From Moritella dasanensis ArB 0140 (GTDB lineage Bacteria > Pseudomonadota > Gammaproteobacteria > Enterobacterales > Moritellaceae): a stretch of DNA of 64,000 bases. The position numbers were made by a program, and so were the translations under genes. Of this stretch, positions 1-9,228 are shown piece by piece. The notes beneath the pieces were generated by a model that saw only the letters and a program-made list of their open reading frames with translations, had not been told where the DNA came from and ran no database searches. The DNA lies in assembly GCF_000276805.1 (NCBI RefSeq), contig NZ_AKXQ01000008.1, positions 62,001 to 126,000 on the forward strand. Direction: 5' to 3'. Positions within the stretch are counted from its first letter, which is position 1, and each line of letters opens with the position of its first letter.

Positions 1-197
1 CAGTATTCATAAGCAGCACCAACAGCAAGGTTATCTAAGGCAAAATAGTTAATTGAAGCGCCCGCAATGGTGTAGTTCTCGGAACCAATTGAAGCACCGC
101 CTAGTTTTATTCCCACAGACTTACTGCCCGCTGTTAACGAGGCTGAATGGGTAAGGTTACTGAGTAAAAGAAAAGTAGTGAAAAGTATAATTTTCAT
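1..197 (-). CDS. Outer-membrane beta-barrel-like protein, N-terminal fragment
   Basis: Partial gene running off the left edge. The ATG at 197 on the minus strand is preceded by a good Shine-Dalgarno (AAGGGA about 7 nt upstream). The visible 65 residues begin with a typical Sec signal peptide (MKIILFTTFLLLSNLTHSAS). Alternating polar/hydrophobic, Gly- and Ser-rich stretches follow, ending in a GAAYEY-type strand, as in small 8-12-stranded outer-membrane barrels. The fragment is too short to name a family. Secretion is well supported; the beta-barrel assignment is inference. Confidence 0.6.
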   Translation of the reverse strand, partial: MKIILFTTFLLLSNLTHSASLTAGSKSVGIKLGGASIGSENYTIAGASINYFALDNLAVGAAYEY

Positions 198-328
198 GAT
201 TATCCCTTCAAAAATAGCGTTTGTGTAAATTTCATACTAATTAATAGGATAGATCATTGCGCGCATATTGTGCCAGATCATAGATTAGTATGTTAACGGC
301 TGTAACTTATTGCGTTCATTTGCATTGT

Positions 329-334
329 TATAAT
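329..334 (+). promoter_or_regulatory. Possible -10 element of the GGDEF/EAL gene
   Basis: A consensus TATAAT lies 16 nt downstream of TTATTG (307-312), a fair sigma-70 pair. A start about 7 nt further on would put transcription initiation almost at the annotated ATG (347), which has no visible Shine-Dalgarno. The mRNA may therefore be nearly leaderless, or translation may start further downstream. Weak evidence. Confidence 0.3.
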
Positions 335-346
335 TAACAATTCAAT

Positions 347-3106
347 ATGATAGTTTATGATTCACAGTGGTATTATCTTTTGTTCCTGCCAGTAAAAAAT
401 AGCTTTCGGATCTACGTTGCTATTGCGATTTATGTCATATGGGTATTCATTTTTTCGGAATTAAATTACTTTAAAGAAAAGAAACATCTGTATTCCTTTT
501 TGGATCAAGATCTTAAAAATGCAGCATTACTTATCCCCGCTATCTTACCCAAAGGCTTTCACCATCAGGAAATGAGCAAAACCGATCTGTCTAAACAACA
601 AGATCTTGCTATTACCTTAACTTTATCTGAATATACTCAGCGCACTGATATTGTGTATCTTTATACATTGATATTGCGAGATAATGCCATTTTCTATACC
701 AGCTCAAGTGCTTCTGACGCTGAGCTGAATACTAATACGTTTGCGTTTAACTATTTTGAGCATTACGACGACGCAGCAACTGATATTGCGGCCATCTTTA
801 AGAATAACCAAAGCCAAATTCATCAAAGTAGCGATAAGTGGGGCGATTTTCGTAGTATCCTTATTCCAATGAAGGCAGATGATGGTAGCGTATATATTGT
901 TGGTGCCGATCTTTCAATTGACTATATTGATTCGTTATTAAATGAAAACTTATACCTCACTTTAATTATCTCTGCGTTATTTTTATTGTTTGCCACCCCG
1001 TTATTTATTGTGCTTAGTTCTGAACCTCGCCGGCAGATGAAAATTTTGGCCCAAAAAGTAGCAAAACAAACATCTGAGTTGGTTGAAAGTGAAGCGAAGC
1101 TCACATCCATTTTTGACCATTCTCCCGTTGGTATATTCCACTATGATAATAATGGTGTGATCAAAAAAACCAATCGACGTTTTGAGGAAATTCTCCGAGC
1201 AGATCGGGATACGCTTATTGGCTTTAACATGCTGGAAAAGCTTCAAAACATTGAAATGCTCAACATGGTGAAGCAGTCGCTACAAGGTAAAGTGAGTAGA
1301 TATGAAGGCCCTTATACATCGGTATCTGGCCAACGCTTTATGCATATACATGCCAATTTCGTCCCGCTTTATTCCAGTGCTGGAGAGTTAGACGGTGGTA
1401 TCGGTGTTTATAATGACATAACTGAAATACAGCAAAATACAGCAAATTTCAAAAAACTATCTACGGTTGTTGAATACAGCCCTGAGAGTATCTTTATAAC
1501 GGATACTAGCGGTCTCATTGAGTATGTAAATCCAAAGTTTACAGTCACCACTGGTTATACTGGAACCGAAGTTATTGGTAAAAAAGCCAATGTTTTTCGT
1601 TCAAAAGATACCCCTGACCGTGTTTATAAAGATCTATGGGCAACGATATTAGCAGGTGATGAATGGCGTGGTGAATTAAAAAACTGTAAGAAAAGTGGTG
1701 AATTATTCTGGGCTCAAGTCTGTATTGTCCCGGTCAAAAATGAGGGCGTTATAACCCATTTTATTGGTATACAAGTCGATGTAACCAAAGCCCGAATGTC
1801 GTCACAAAAAATATCCTATCAAGCGACGCACGACATGTTGACAGGGTTAATTAATCGTTATGAGTTTGAGGAGCTACTTGGGAAGAATATCTCGTCAGCC
1901 CAACAAGATAATACTACTCATGCATTATGCTTCTTAGACTTAGATCAGTTTAAAATTATCAATGATACTTGCGGTCATATGGCTGGAGATGAACTGTTAC
2001 GCCAATTAGGTATGTTGTTAAGTAGACATATTGAACCACAAGATATATTAGCTCGGTTAGGCGGTGATGAATTTGCCATTTTAATGACGCAATGTAATCT
2101 TGTGCAAGCCGAGACAAAGGCGCAGGGTATATTGGCATTAATTGCGAACTTTCAGTTTATGTGGGAAAAAAACATATTCAGTATCGGTGCGAGTATCGGC
2201 TTGGCTGAAATAAACCGTCAAACTAAAAATATTACCGAAATATTAATCGGTGTTGATTCTGCTTGTTATGCCGCTAAAGATTTAGGGCGTAACCGTATTC
2301 ATATTTATCATTCTGAGGATGCATTGTTAGTTAAACGTGATGGTGAATTCCGTTGGGTTAATGAATTAAAATACGCATTATATGAGAATAGATTTGAACT
2401 CTATGCACAACCGATTGTATCGCTTTCAGACTCGTCTAAAAAGCCTATCTATGAAGTGTTGCTGCGTCTGCGTACTCGAAAGGGTGTCATTGTGCCGCCT
2501 GGTGCATTTTTACCCGCGGCAGAACGTTATAATTTATCCGACGCTATAGACAGGTGGGTCGTCGATCACACCTTTGCTTGGATGGAACTACATTTACAGC
2601 ATTTAGACCATGTTGATCATCTCGCCATCAACCTGTCCGGTACATCATTGGGGAATCAGACGCTACTTCGTCATATCATGCAGCAGATCACATTACATAA
2701 TTTACCACCAAGCATGATCAAGTTTGAAATAACAGAAACAGCCGCGATCAGTAATTTGCGAGACGCGACTTCATTTATCAAAACATTACGTGATTTTGGT
2801 TGTCAGTTTGCACTGGATGATTTTGGCAGTGGTTTGTCTTCATTTGCCTACTTGAAGAATTTACCTGTGTGTACATTGAAGATCGACGGCATGTTTGTTA
2901 AAGATATTTTGGACGATCCGATAGATGAAGCTATGGTTAAATCAATCAATGATATTGGTCATGTCATGGGCATGAAAACGATTGCCGAGTTTGTTGAAAG
3001 TGATGCTATCAGGCAGCGATTACAAGAAATGGGCGTCGATTATGCGCAAGGTTATGGGATTGGCAAACCCGCGCCGATTAACGAGATACTAAAATCGAGA
3101 GGTTAA
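347..3106 (+). CDS. Membrane sensor with two PAS, GGDEF and EAL domains
   Basis: A 919-residue cyclic-di-GMP enzyme. A transmembrane helix at about 22-37 and another at about 202-224 bracket a roughly 165-residue periplasmic sensor region. Two PAS domains follow (about 250-365 and 372-480). The GGDEF domain has an intact GGDEF signature at 572-576, so diguanylate cyclase activity is possible. The EAL domain starts with EVL at 703 instead of EAL. It retains the metal- and substrate-binding features expected of an active phosphodiesterase: the Asn of INLSG, the Glu of EITET, DDFGSG, LKID, AEFVE and QGYG. Which activity dominates cannot be told from sequence. The start codon has no clear Shine-Dalgarno. 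The gene stands alone, with no operon partner. Confidence 0.9.
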   Translation: MIVYDSQWYYLLFLPVKNSFRIYVAIAIYVIWVFIFSELNYFKEKKHLYSFLDQDLKNAALLIPAILPKGFHHQEMSKTDLSKQQDLAITLTLSEYTQRTDIVYLYTLILRDNAIFYTSSSASDAELNTNTFAFNYFEHYDDAATDIAAIFKNNQSQIHQSSDKWGDFRSILIPMKADDGSVYIVGADLSIDYIDSLLNENLYLTLIISALFLLFATPLFIVLSSEPRRQMKILAQKVAKQTSELVESEAKLTSIFDHSPVGIFHYDNNGVIKKTNRRFEEILRADRDTLIGFNMLEKLQNIEMLNMVKQSLQGKVSRYEGPYTSVSGQRFMHIHANFVPLYSSAGELDGGIGVYNDITEIQQNTANFKKLSTVVEYSPESIFITDTSGLIEYVNPKFTVTTGYTGTEVIGKKANVFRSKDTPDRVYKDLWATILAGDEWRGELKNCKKSGELFWAQVCIVPVKNEGVITHFIGIQVDVTKARMSSQKISYQATHDMLTGLINRYEFEELLGKNISSAQQDNTTHALCFLDLDQFKIINDTCGHMAGDELLRQLGMLLSRHIEPQDILARLGGDEFAILMTQCNLVQAETKAQGILALIANFQFMWEKNIFSIGASIGLAEINRQTKNITEILIGVDSACYAAKDLGRNRIHIYHSEDALLVKRDGEFRWVNELKYALYENRFELYAQPIVSLSDSSKKPIYEVLLRLRTRKGVIVPPGAFLPAAERYNLSDAIDRWVVDHTFAWMELHLQHLDHVDHLAINLSGTSLGNQTLLRHIMQQITLHNLPPSMIKFEITETAAISNLRDATSFIKTLRDFGCQFALDDFGSGLSSFAYLKNLPVCTLKIDGMFVKDILDDPIDEAMVKSINDIGHVMGMKTIAEFVESDAIRQRLQEMGVDYAQGYGIGKPAPINEILKSRG

Positions 3107-3157
3107 CCGCCATCACAGAATAGCAGCATGCCTAAATTTGATATTCCTCGTGCGTGC

Positions 3158-3181
3158 TGCACTTATTGCTTGAATCCAGCA
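3158..3181. repeat. Short dispersed repeat, copy 1
   Basis: The stretch from GCACTTATTGCTTG to ATCCAGCA (about 23 nt) recurs at about 41978-42000 with one mismatch (A/G). Both copies are in intergenic DNA and in the same orientation. Their origin is unknown; a fragment of a short chromosomal repeat family is likely. Confidence 0.5.
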
Positions 3182-3372
3182 ACCCTTTGTTTACCTTACG
3201 CTGCGCGAGCTGATAGCTTTTACTTATCAAATGAAAGAAATTTCCAGTTATGTTTATTGTTATACAAAAGGTAGTGTGAAGATCTTATTTTGCGTATGTT
3301 AAAGATCACCGTAAAAAAGCCTTGTGGCGCCTAGTGGTTTTTAACATCAATCGATTAGAGTGAAGCATCACT

Positions 3373-4413
3373 ATGGCTGAACAAAAAAAACATCCCGAAA
3401 ACCACGCCTCAGTTGTTAAATACGCCGCCTTTAATGTGGATAGCCAGCTCGGTACGCCTAACAATCATCAATTCAGTACATCTGTAAACACACACTCCTC
3501 ATATCAGGCTGGTGTTGCGACATGTTCTCTTCAACATATTAATGGCGTAAACGTCAGCCTTGCAATCGATGCTGTGATCATAGAAGAACCTTTAGAGATA
3601 CGCCTTATTTATAGTGACAGTGTGGGCAAAGAGCAAGAACGCGTTTACTTAGTGACGATGCGTACACCGGGTGAGGATCTTAATCTGGTTACCGGTTTAT
3701 TATTGGCCGAAGGCATTATTAACAGTGCTAGCGATATTATTGGCATTAATGAGCAAGTTGATTTAGATGACACTCTCGAAAATGAAATAGGCCAAAACGA
3801 CATTTACCACAATGACATTCGCCAAAACGAAATTGATGTACAGCTATCGCCTGATGTTGTTGTCGATTGGGCGTTAATCAATCGTGATACTACCTCTTTT
3901 TCCAGTTGTGGCGTGTGTGGTAAGTCATCAATCAAGTCTTTAGAACTACGTAATATGCCCGACTTAGATCCGACGGCTGCTTGGTTGTCAGGTCATGTTA
4001 TTCCTCATTTTAGTGAGCAACTTCGTCAATACCAATCGATGTTTAATCAAACCGGTGGGGTGCATGGCTGCGCCTTATTCGATGCACAAGGTGAGTTGCT
4101 ACTAAGCTGTGAAGATGTTGGTCGTCACAATGCCTTAGACAAATTGATGGGAAAACTAGCAAGAAGTGCAACGCTTGATCCGCAAGGTAAAGTGGTATTT
4201 CTAAGCGGTCGAATTAGTTTTGAGTTGGTGCAAAAAGTACTGGTTTCAGGTATTTCAGTACTGATCGCTGTGGGCGCACCTTCTAATCTGGCGATTAACA
4301 TGGCTAAACGCTTCAACTTAACGCTGATTGGCTTTTGCCGTGACGGTGGGTTCAACATCTACCATGGTGCTTTTCGCTTAAATCTAAAGACCGATATAGC
4401 ACCGCTGCTATAG
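3373..4413 (+). CDS. fdhD: FdhD sulfurtransferase for formate dehydrogenase-type enzymes
   Basis: FdhD transfers sulfur from the IscS desulfurase to the molybdenum cofactor of formate dehydrogenase-type enzymes. The key sign is the CxxC pair in FSSCGVCGKSS (about residues 179-182), the sulfur-carrying loop. Other family blocks are visible: TPGEDLNLVTGLL, TGGVHGCALF and CEDVGRHNALDKLMG. At 346 residues it is longer than the usual 260-280. The excess is a low-complexity N-terminus and an acidic insert rich in ND/NEI near residues 130-155. The likely client, a formate dehydrogenase-like oxidoreductase, is encoded next, 78 bp downstream on the same strand. Confidence 0.92.
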   Translation: MAEQKKHPENHASVVKYAAFNVDSQLGTPNNHQFSTSVNTHSSYQAGVATCSLQHINGVNVSLAIDAVIIEEPLEIRLIYSDSVGKEQERVYLVTMRTPGEDLNLVTGLLLAEGIINSASDIIGINEQVDLDDTLENEIGQNDIYHNDIRQNEIDVQLSPDVVVDWALINRDTTSFSSCGVCGKSSIKSLELRNMPDLDPTAAWLSGHVIPHFSEQLRQYQSMFNQTGGVHGCALFDAQGELLLSCEDVGRHNALDKLMGKLARSATLDPQGKVVFLSGRISFELVQKVLVSGISVLIAVGAPSNLAINMAKRFNLTLIGFCRDGGFNIYHGAFRLNLKTDIAPLL

Positions 4414-4427
4414 ACCTTTTTATAAAG

Positions 4428-4483
4428 ACCTTCTTATACTGGCTATTTGATATAGGCCTTCTTATATAGACTATTCGATATAG
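4428..4483 (+). repeat. Two tandem imperfect 28-bp repeats
   Basis: Positions 4428-4455 and 4456-4483 match at 23 of 28 bases (CCTTCTTATA at the left, CTATT.GATATAG at the right). A further partial copy may start just after the fdhD stop. They fill nearly the whole gap between fdhD and the oxidoreductase gene; the last copy ends about 8 bp before the next start codon. Confidence 0.6.
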
Positions 4484-4491
4484 AGATCAAC

Positions 4492-6807
4492 ATGACAATT
4501 AAAAAATACGAAGGCTCAGCGGGTGGCTGGGGTGCCTTATTAAGCACGACTAAACATCTGGTGAAAAGTGAAAATGTGTCGCGCAACATTCGCAACTTAC
4601 TGAAAACAAATCAAGACAAAGGCTTTGATTGCCCAGGCTGTGCATGGGGCGAATCGAAAGAGCAAACGCGGTTTAAATTTTGTGAAAATGGCGCTAAAGC
4701 CGTGAACTGGGAAGCAACCAGTCGACGTGTAACGCCCGCCTTTTTCGCACAACATCCCGTCAGTTGGTTAACACAACAAAGTGATTACTTCTTAGAGTCG
4801 CAAGGGCGGTTGAGTCATCCCGTTAAGTACAACAGTGCAACAGATTGCTATGAAGCGGTGAGTTGGCAGCAGGCGTACACCTTAATCGCCGAACATCTGA
4901 ATGCCCTTGAACACCCTAATCAAGCCGAGTTTTATACATCCGGTCGAGCAAGCAATGAAGCGGCCTTTTTATATCAACTTTTTGTGCGTAAGTTTGGCAC
5001 GAATAACTTTCCAGATTGTTCCAATATGTGTCACGAAGCCAGTGGAGTAGGTTTAAAGCAAGCCATTGGTATCGGTAAAGGGACTGTGACGCTAGAAGAC
5101 TTTGAACATGCCGATGCTATTTTTGTGTTTGGTCAAAACCCAGGTACAAACCATCCGCGCATGCTCGATACACTTCGACAGGCATCGCGTCGGGGCGCGG
5201 CTGTGGTGACTTTTAACACCCTAAAAGAACGCGGTCTAGAGCGTTTTACTAATCCACAATCAGTGACCGAAATGCTCACCGATGGTTCGACCCAAATTAG
5301 TCAGTGTTATTTCACGCCGAAACTCGGTGGCGACATGGCCGTTGTACGCGGTATGGTCAAAGCACTTTATGTACTTGATAAAGCCGAGTTAGACGCCGGA
5401 CTACCCTCTATATTCGACCATGCATTTATTGCTGAACATACTCAAGGACTTGATGAATACCTCACCGCCGTTAAAGCGACGCCATGGGATGAAATAACCG
5501 AGCAGGCAGGATTATTACAATCGGAAATAGAACAAGCTGCTACTATTTATCGTCAATCTAAACGCGTTATTATTACCTGGGCGATGGGTATTACGCAGCA
5601 TAAACATTCAGTAAAAACCATTCAAGAAATCGCTAACTTACAACTCTTGTTTGGCCAATTGGGACAACCAGGCGCGGGATTGTGTCCAGTGCGTGGGCAC
5701 AGTAATGTGCAAGGCGATCGCACCATGGGTATTGATGAAAAACCAACGGCGGCATTTATCAGTAGCCTCTCTAGCGCATTTGATTTTCAAGCGCCCACAG
5801 CACCCGGACATAATACCGTTGCGGCGATCAAAGCGATGCTGGCTGGGGAGAGTAAAGTATTTATTGGTTTAGGCGGTAATTTTGCGGCAGCAACGCCAGA
5901 CACAGCATTAACACAGCAAGCACTCTCAAATTGTAATTTGACGGTTAATATAGCCACCAAACTCAACCGTACGCATTTGGTATATGGTAAAGACGCACTG
6001 ATATTACCTTGCCTAGGGCGCACCGATGTTGATATGCAAGCATCGGGGCCACAAAGTATCACTGTTGAAGACTCGTTTAGTATGGTGCATGCCTCTGCGG
6101 GTGTCGTGGAAGGTGATACCGGTGAAATGCGTTCTGAGCCGGCGATTATTGCCGGTATTGCAGCTGCAACGTTAGGCAAGCAGCCAATTGATTGGGATTG
6201 GGTTATTGAAGATTATGCGCGGATCCGCGATTTAATTGAAAAAAGTATTCCTGGCTTCAGTGACTTTAATCGTAAAATAGCACAGCCGGGCGGTTTCTAT
6301 TTGGGTAACAGTGTGGCTGAAAGAGTATGGCGAACTGTCTCTAAAAAAGCCCAATTTATGCGTCATGATCTGCCTGTTCATTTACTGCCAGCAAACTTAC
6401 GAGAGCTTAGTCAGGATCCGGTATTGGTATTACAAACCATGCGCTCACACGACCAATACAATACCACTATTTATGGTTTTGATGATCGCTACCGTGGTAT
6501 TTCTGGCGAACGTAAAGTGCTTTTTATTAACGAAAATGACATCAGCGCATTAGGCATGGAGAATAACCAATTAGTCGATATTGAATCGCTTTGGCCCGAT
6601 GGCATTGAACGTAAAGTGTTTGGTTTTAAGCTGGTGGCTTATGACATTCCAGAGGGTAATATTGCCGCTTATTTTCCTGAAACGAATCCCTTGGTCTCTA
6701 TCGATGGCAAAGGAGACCTGAGTGATACACCCATTTCGAAAGCTATTCCCGTTGTGTTATCCAAGACTATATTGAAGAAAAATCACATTGAATTGGTTAA
6801 CGTTTAG
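4492..6807 (+). CDS. YdeP/FdhF-family molybdopterin oxidoreductase
   Basis: A 771-residue member of the FdhF/YdeP branch of the molybdopterin oxidoreductases, whose physiological substrate is poorly defined; E. coli YdeP is linked to acid resistance. There is no export signal, so it is cytoplasmic. The N-terminal CPGCAWGE replaces the full four-cysteine [4Fe-4S] motif of true formate dehydrogenases. At the position of the selenocysteine of E. coli FdhF there is a cysteine in SNMCHEASGVG (about residue 179), the probable Mo ligand. The C-terminal part carries a molybdopterin dinucleotide-binding region (RSHDQYNTTIYG, NPLVSIDGKGD). The preceding fdhD fits a need for cofactor sulfuration. A rho-independent terminator follows. 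Confidence 0.88.
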   Translation: MTIKKYEGSAGGWGALLSTTKHLVKSENVSRNIRNLLKTNQDKGFDCPGCAWGESKEQTRFKFCENGAKAVNWEATSRRVTPAFFAQHPVSWLTQQSDYFLESQGRLSHPVKYNSATDCYEAVSWQQAYTLIAEHLNALEHPNQAEFYTSGRASNEAAFLYQLFVRKFGTNNFPDCSNMCHEASGVGLKQAIGIGKGTVTLEDFEHADAIFVFGQNPGTNHPRMLDTLRQASRRGAAVVTFNTLKERGLERFTNPQSVTEMLTDGSTQISQCYFTPKLGGDMAVVRGMVKALYVLDKAELDAGLPSIFDHAFIAEHTQGLDEYLTAVKATPWDEITEQAGLLQSEIEQAATIYRQSKRVIITWAMGITQHKHSVKTIQEIANLQLLFGQLGQPGAGLCPVRGHSNVQGDRTMGIDEKPTAAFISSLSSAFDFQAPTAPGHNTVAAIKAMLAGESKVFIGLGGNFAAATPDTALTQQALSNCNLTVNIATKLNRTHLVYGKDALILPCLGRTDVDMQASGPQSITVEDSFSMVHASAGVVEGDTGEMRSEPAIIAGIAAATLGKQPIDWDWVIEDYARIRDLIEKSIPGFSDFNRKIAQPGGFYLGNSVAERVWRTVSKKAQFMRHDLPVHLLPANLRELSQDPVLVLQTMRSHDQYNTTIYGFDDRYRGISGERKVLFINENDISALGMENNQLVDIESLWPDGIERKVFGFKLVAYDIPEGNIAAYFPETNPLVSIDGKGDLSDTPISKAIPVVLSKTILKKNHIELVNV

Positions 6808-6884
6808 TTCATTTACTCTTTGGGATTTTCATATGTTAAACGAGGCGAGATTAAGTTAGATTTATCGAGATAAATAATTGTAAT

Positions 6885-6915
6885 AAAAAGCCTGCTGGAA
6901 TAGCAGGCTTTTTCA
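6885..6915. terminator. Bidirectional intrinsic terminator
   Basis: AAAAAGCCTGCT and AGCAGGCTTTTT form a perfect stem around a short loop, with A- and T-tracts on the two sides. It sits between the convergent ends of the YdeP-like gene (+) and the TonB receptor gene (-) and can serve both. Confidence 0.9.
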
Positions 6916-6941
6916 TTTAGGCTTCTAAAATTATGAATAAA

Positions 6942-9152
6942 TTAGAAAATGTATTCTGCGTTTATCCCCCAATTACGTCCAGGTTCAGTGCGGCGTTCTA
7001 AGCCTTGGTCACTGGCTTTTTTATCTTTAAGGTTACTGTATAACCAGTACTTTTCATCAGTAACGTTAAATATACCCGCGCGTAACGTCAGGTCTGTCGT
7101 CGGACGAACGTATACGGTAATGTCGGTGACGATAGCGCTAGGTGCATCGACGTTGTTGCTATCTTTCCAGTCTGAGCCTGATTTTTCAGCCATCCATTGT
7201 GTTGATAATTCGCCGCCAAATGTGTTGTCTTGAGCATCGTAACCCAAAGCTACATTGGTTGTTAACGGGGCAATAGAGTCAATACTTTTACCCGTTGCTT
7301 TATCTTCACCTTGTGAATACGCGACATTAAATGAACCATAAAAACCCGGTGTGCTTGTCAATAATGAATCAAAGCTCAGTTGCGATTTTAACTCGGCACC
7401 ATAAATACGTGCTTGAGCAATATTCTCATTGGTGTAGACAATGCCATTTGCATCTGGTGCCAGTTCAGTCTGCTCAATAAAGTTTTTGTAATCATTGTAG
7501 TAGGCAGCTAACTCGATACGACCGTGATCATTGGCAAAGCGAGAACCAATTTCATAACCCAAGCTTTCTTCAGGTTTTAAATCAGGGTTTGATATAATGC
7601 TATAACCATGACCTGTATTCAGACGGCTGTAATACAACTGATCAAGTGACGGCGATTTAAAGCCCTGACTGATATTAGCGAATGTACTTAGCTGATCGGT
7701 GAAATGGTAAACACCGCCAAGTCGACCTGTTAAAGCATCATTGGTATTTTTCTCAAATGAAGTCGTTGCTGAAGCGTCTGGATCCGTTGTATAAGAGTCG
7801 TAACGCAGCCCCATATTGATGACTAATTTTTCGTCAAAGTAGAAACCTTGATCCTGTATAAATAGACCCCAAGTATCAGACGATGCAGATGGTACTTCTG
7901 GATTAGCAGGGGTAACACTTGCATTTTTGAACAGGTAATCAGTGTAATCTAACTTAAAGCTGTTATTGAGATAAGATAAGCCGTAAATGACTTCATGATA
8001 GCTATTAGCTAATTCAAAGGCTTTATCAAATTGAGCATTAAACTGGGTTGATTGCTCATCACCGTTACGTTGTCTGTTGCGGTAACCTTTAGCCGTTGTA
8101 TGATCAAAGTTGTCATGCTCTGACGCACTTTGCTGATAAGAAAGATTCCAGTCAAGCGTGTCGAAGGCAGCATTGTTTGCCGTCCACTTATGTTCAATAC
8201 TGATGCGCTGTCTTTCATCAGCATCACTGGCCGTGTTTTGGGTATAAGTGTAACCAGGCGCTAAGTTTTTCCCTTCTTTTGACAGAATATCGCCATCGCT
8301 TGTACTGTTATAATTTTCTAAAGTAAGGCCTATTTTATGGGCATCGTTTACTTGATAAAATACTTTACCTAAAAAGTTATCAGATTTAATATCAAAAGGA
8401 TCAGCTTGACCTCGGTCTGGGCCTTGAATGTCAGCACCACTGCTGTGAGTTTGGGTCTCATGGCCTGTTTTATAGGTATACATGAATAACGATTCCCATT
8501 TACCAGAACGACCAGCCATGGTTGCAGTCGATTTAAAGCTGTCATCGACACTTGCATAACCCGTTTTAACACTGCTAAACGATGTCTCTTCAGCGTCATC
8601 TAACAGATCGCTAGGGTTTTTGGTACGCATAATAACCGCGCCACCTAAGGCATCACTACCATATAAACTAGAAGAGGGGCCTTTGTTTACTTCAACTGTT
8701 TGTAAGGTATCTATTTCAATGGTGTTTTGACCTTTACGCATGACATCATCGTCACCCATACCGGTATTATAAATTGAGGTTTGTTGAATACCATCGATAA
8801 TGACTTTGACATGATTTCCATCCTGCCCACGAATATTAAAACTACTGAGACCAAATCTACCTTGACCTTCCATCGAAACGCCGGGCTCTGTGTTTAAAAC
8901 GTCTTTCAAGTCAGTCGCCATTTGCGCATCAATTTTTTGTGCGTTACTGGTGCTAACCGACGATGACACATCCTTTAATTTTTGCTCTGAACGTGTCGCC
9001 GACACAACAACTTCATCAAAGGTAAAGGTAGTATCATCTGCAGCGTAAGTCATAATAGGGGCGTAGCAAATAGCCGCGATAATATAGGCTAATGGTTTTA
9101 ACGTTGTTATATGAGGTCGTGTGTTACTCACTTTTAAATTCGCCTGATTCAT
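6942..9152 (-). CDS. TonB-dependent heme receptor (HutA/HmuR type)
   Basis: Outer-membrane gated channel of 736 residues that imports a heme or heme-protein ligand using TonB energy. A signal peptide ends near MTYAAD. The TonB box region (FDEVVVSATR) follows directly. The plug domain has FNIRGQDGNHVKVIIDGIQQ and GPSSSLYGSDALGGAV, typical of the TonB-hemoglobin/transferrin receptor family. The barrel ends in an aromatic residue (NAEYIF). An upstream in-frame ATG at 9170 lacks a ribosome-binding site. The ATG at 9152 has GGAAGA 10 nt upstream and gives a better signal peptide, so I chose it. It is third in the leftward hutX-hutZ-receptor operon. The exact ligand is inferred from these neighbours. 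Confidence 0.88.
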   Translation of the reverse strand: MNQANLKVSNTRPHITTLKPLAYIIAAICYAPIMTYAADDTTFTFDEVVVSATRSEQKLKDVSSSVSTSNAQKIDAQMATDLKDVLNTEPGVSMEGQGRFGLSSFNIRGQDGNHVKVIIDGIQQTSIYNTGMGDDDVMRKGQNTIEIDTLQTVEVNKGPSSSLYGSDALGGAVIMRTKNPSDLLDDAEETSFSSVKTGYASVDDSFKSTATMAGRSGKWESLFMYTYKTGHETQTHSSGADIQGPDRGQADPFDIKSDNFLGKVFYQVNDAHKIGLTLENYNSTSDGDILSKEGKNLAPGYTYTQNTASDADERQRISIEHKWTANNAAFDTLDWNLSYQQSASEHDNFDHTTAKGYRNRQRNGDEQSTQFNAQFDKAFELANSYHEVIYGLSYLNNSFKLDYTDYLFKNASVTPANPEVPSASSDTWGLFIQDQGFYFDEKLVINMGLRYDSYTTDPDASATTSFEKNTNDALTGRLGGVYHFTDQLSTFANISQGFKSPSLDQLYYSRLNTGHGYSIISNPDLKPEESLGYEIGSRFANDHGRIELAAYYNDYKNFIEQTELAPDANGIVYTNENIAQARIYGAELKSQLSFDSLLTSTPGFYGSFNVAYSQGEDKATGKSIDSIAPLTTNVALGYDAQDNTFGGELSTQWMAEKSGSDWKDSNNVDAPSAIVTDITVYVRPTTDLTLRAGIFNVTDEKYWLYSNLKDKKASDQGLERRTEPGRNWGINAEYIF

Positions 9153-9228
9153 GATTCTAGACTCTTCCATGTTTAACTTTAATTTAATGGCTTTTATTAT
9201 TAAGTTTGCAGATCTGATCTGACTTACC

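Noticed and set aside
3123-3160. GCAGCATGC / GCGTGCTGC hairpin as terminator of the GGDEF/EAL gene
   Set aside because: One mismatch, a 20-nt spacer and no T-run; it could be chance pairing.
5020-5050. Selenocysteine in the formate dehydrogenase-like protein
   Set aside because: The position aligned with Sec of FdhF is an ordinary TGT Cys codon in SNMCHEA; there is no in-frame TGA and no need for SECIS.
5787-6179. 130-codon minus-strand ORF inside the YdeP-like gene
   Set aside because: Fully antisense to a well-supported molybdopterin enzyme; composition is a codon-bias shadow.
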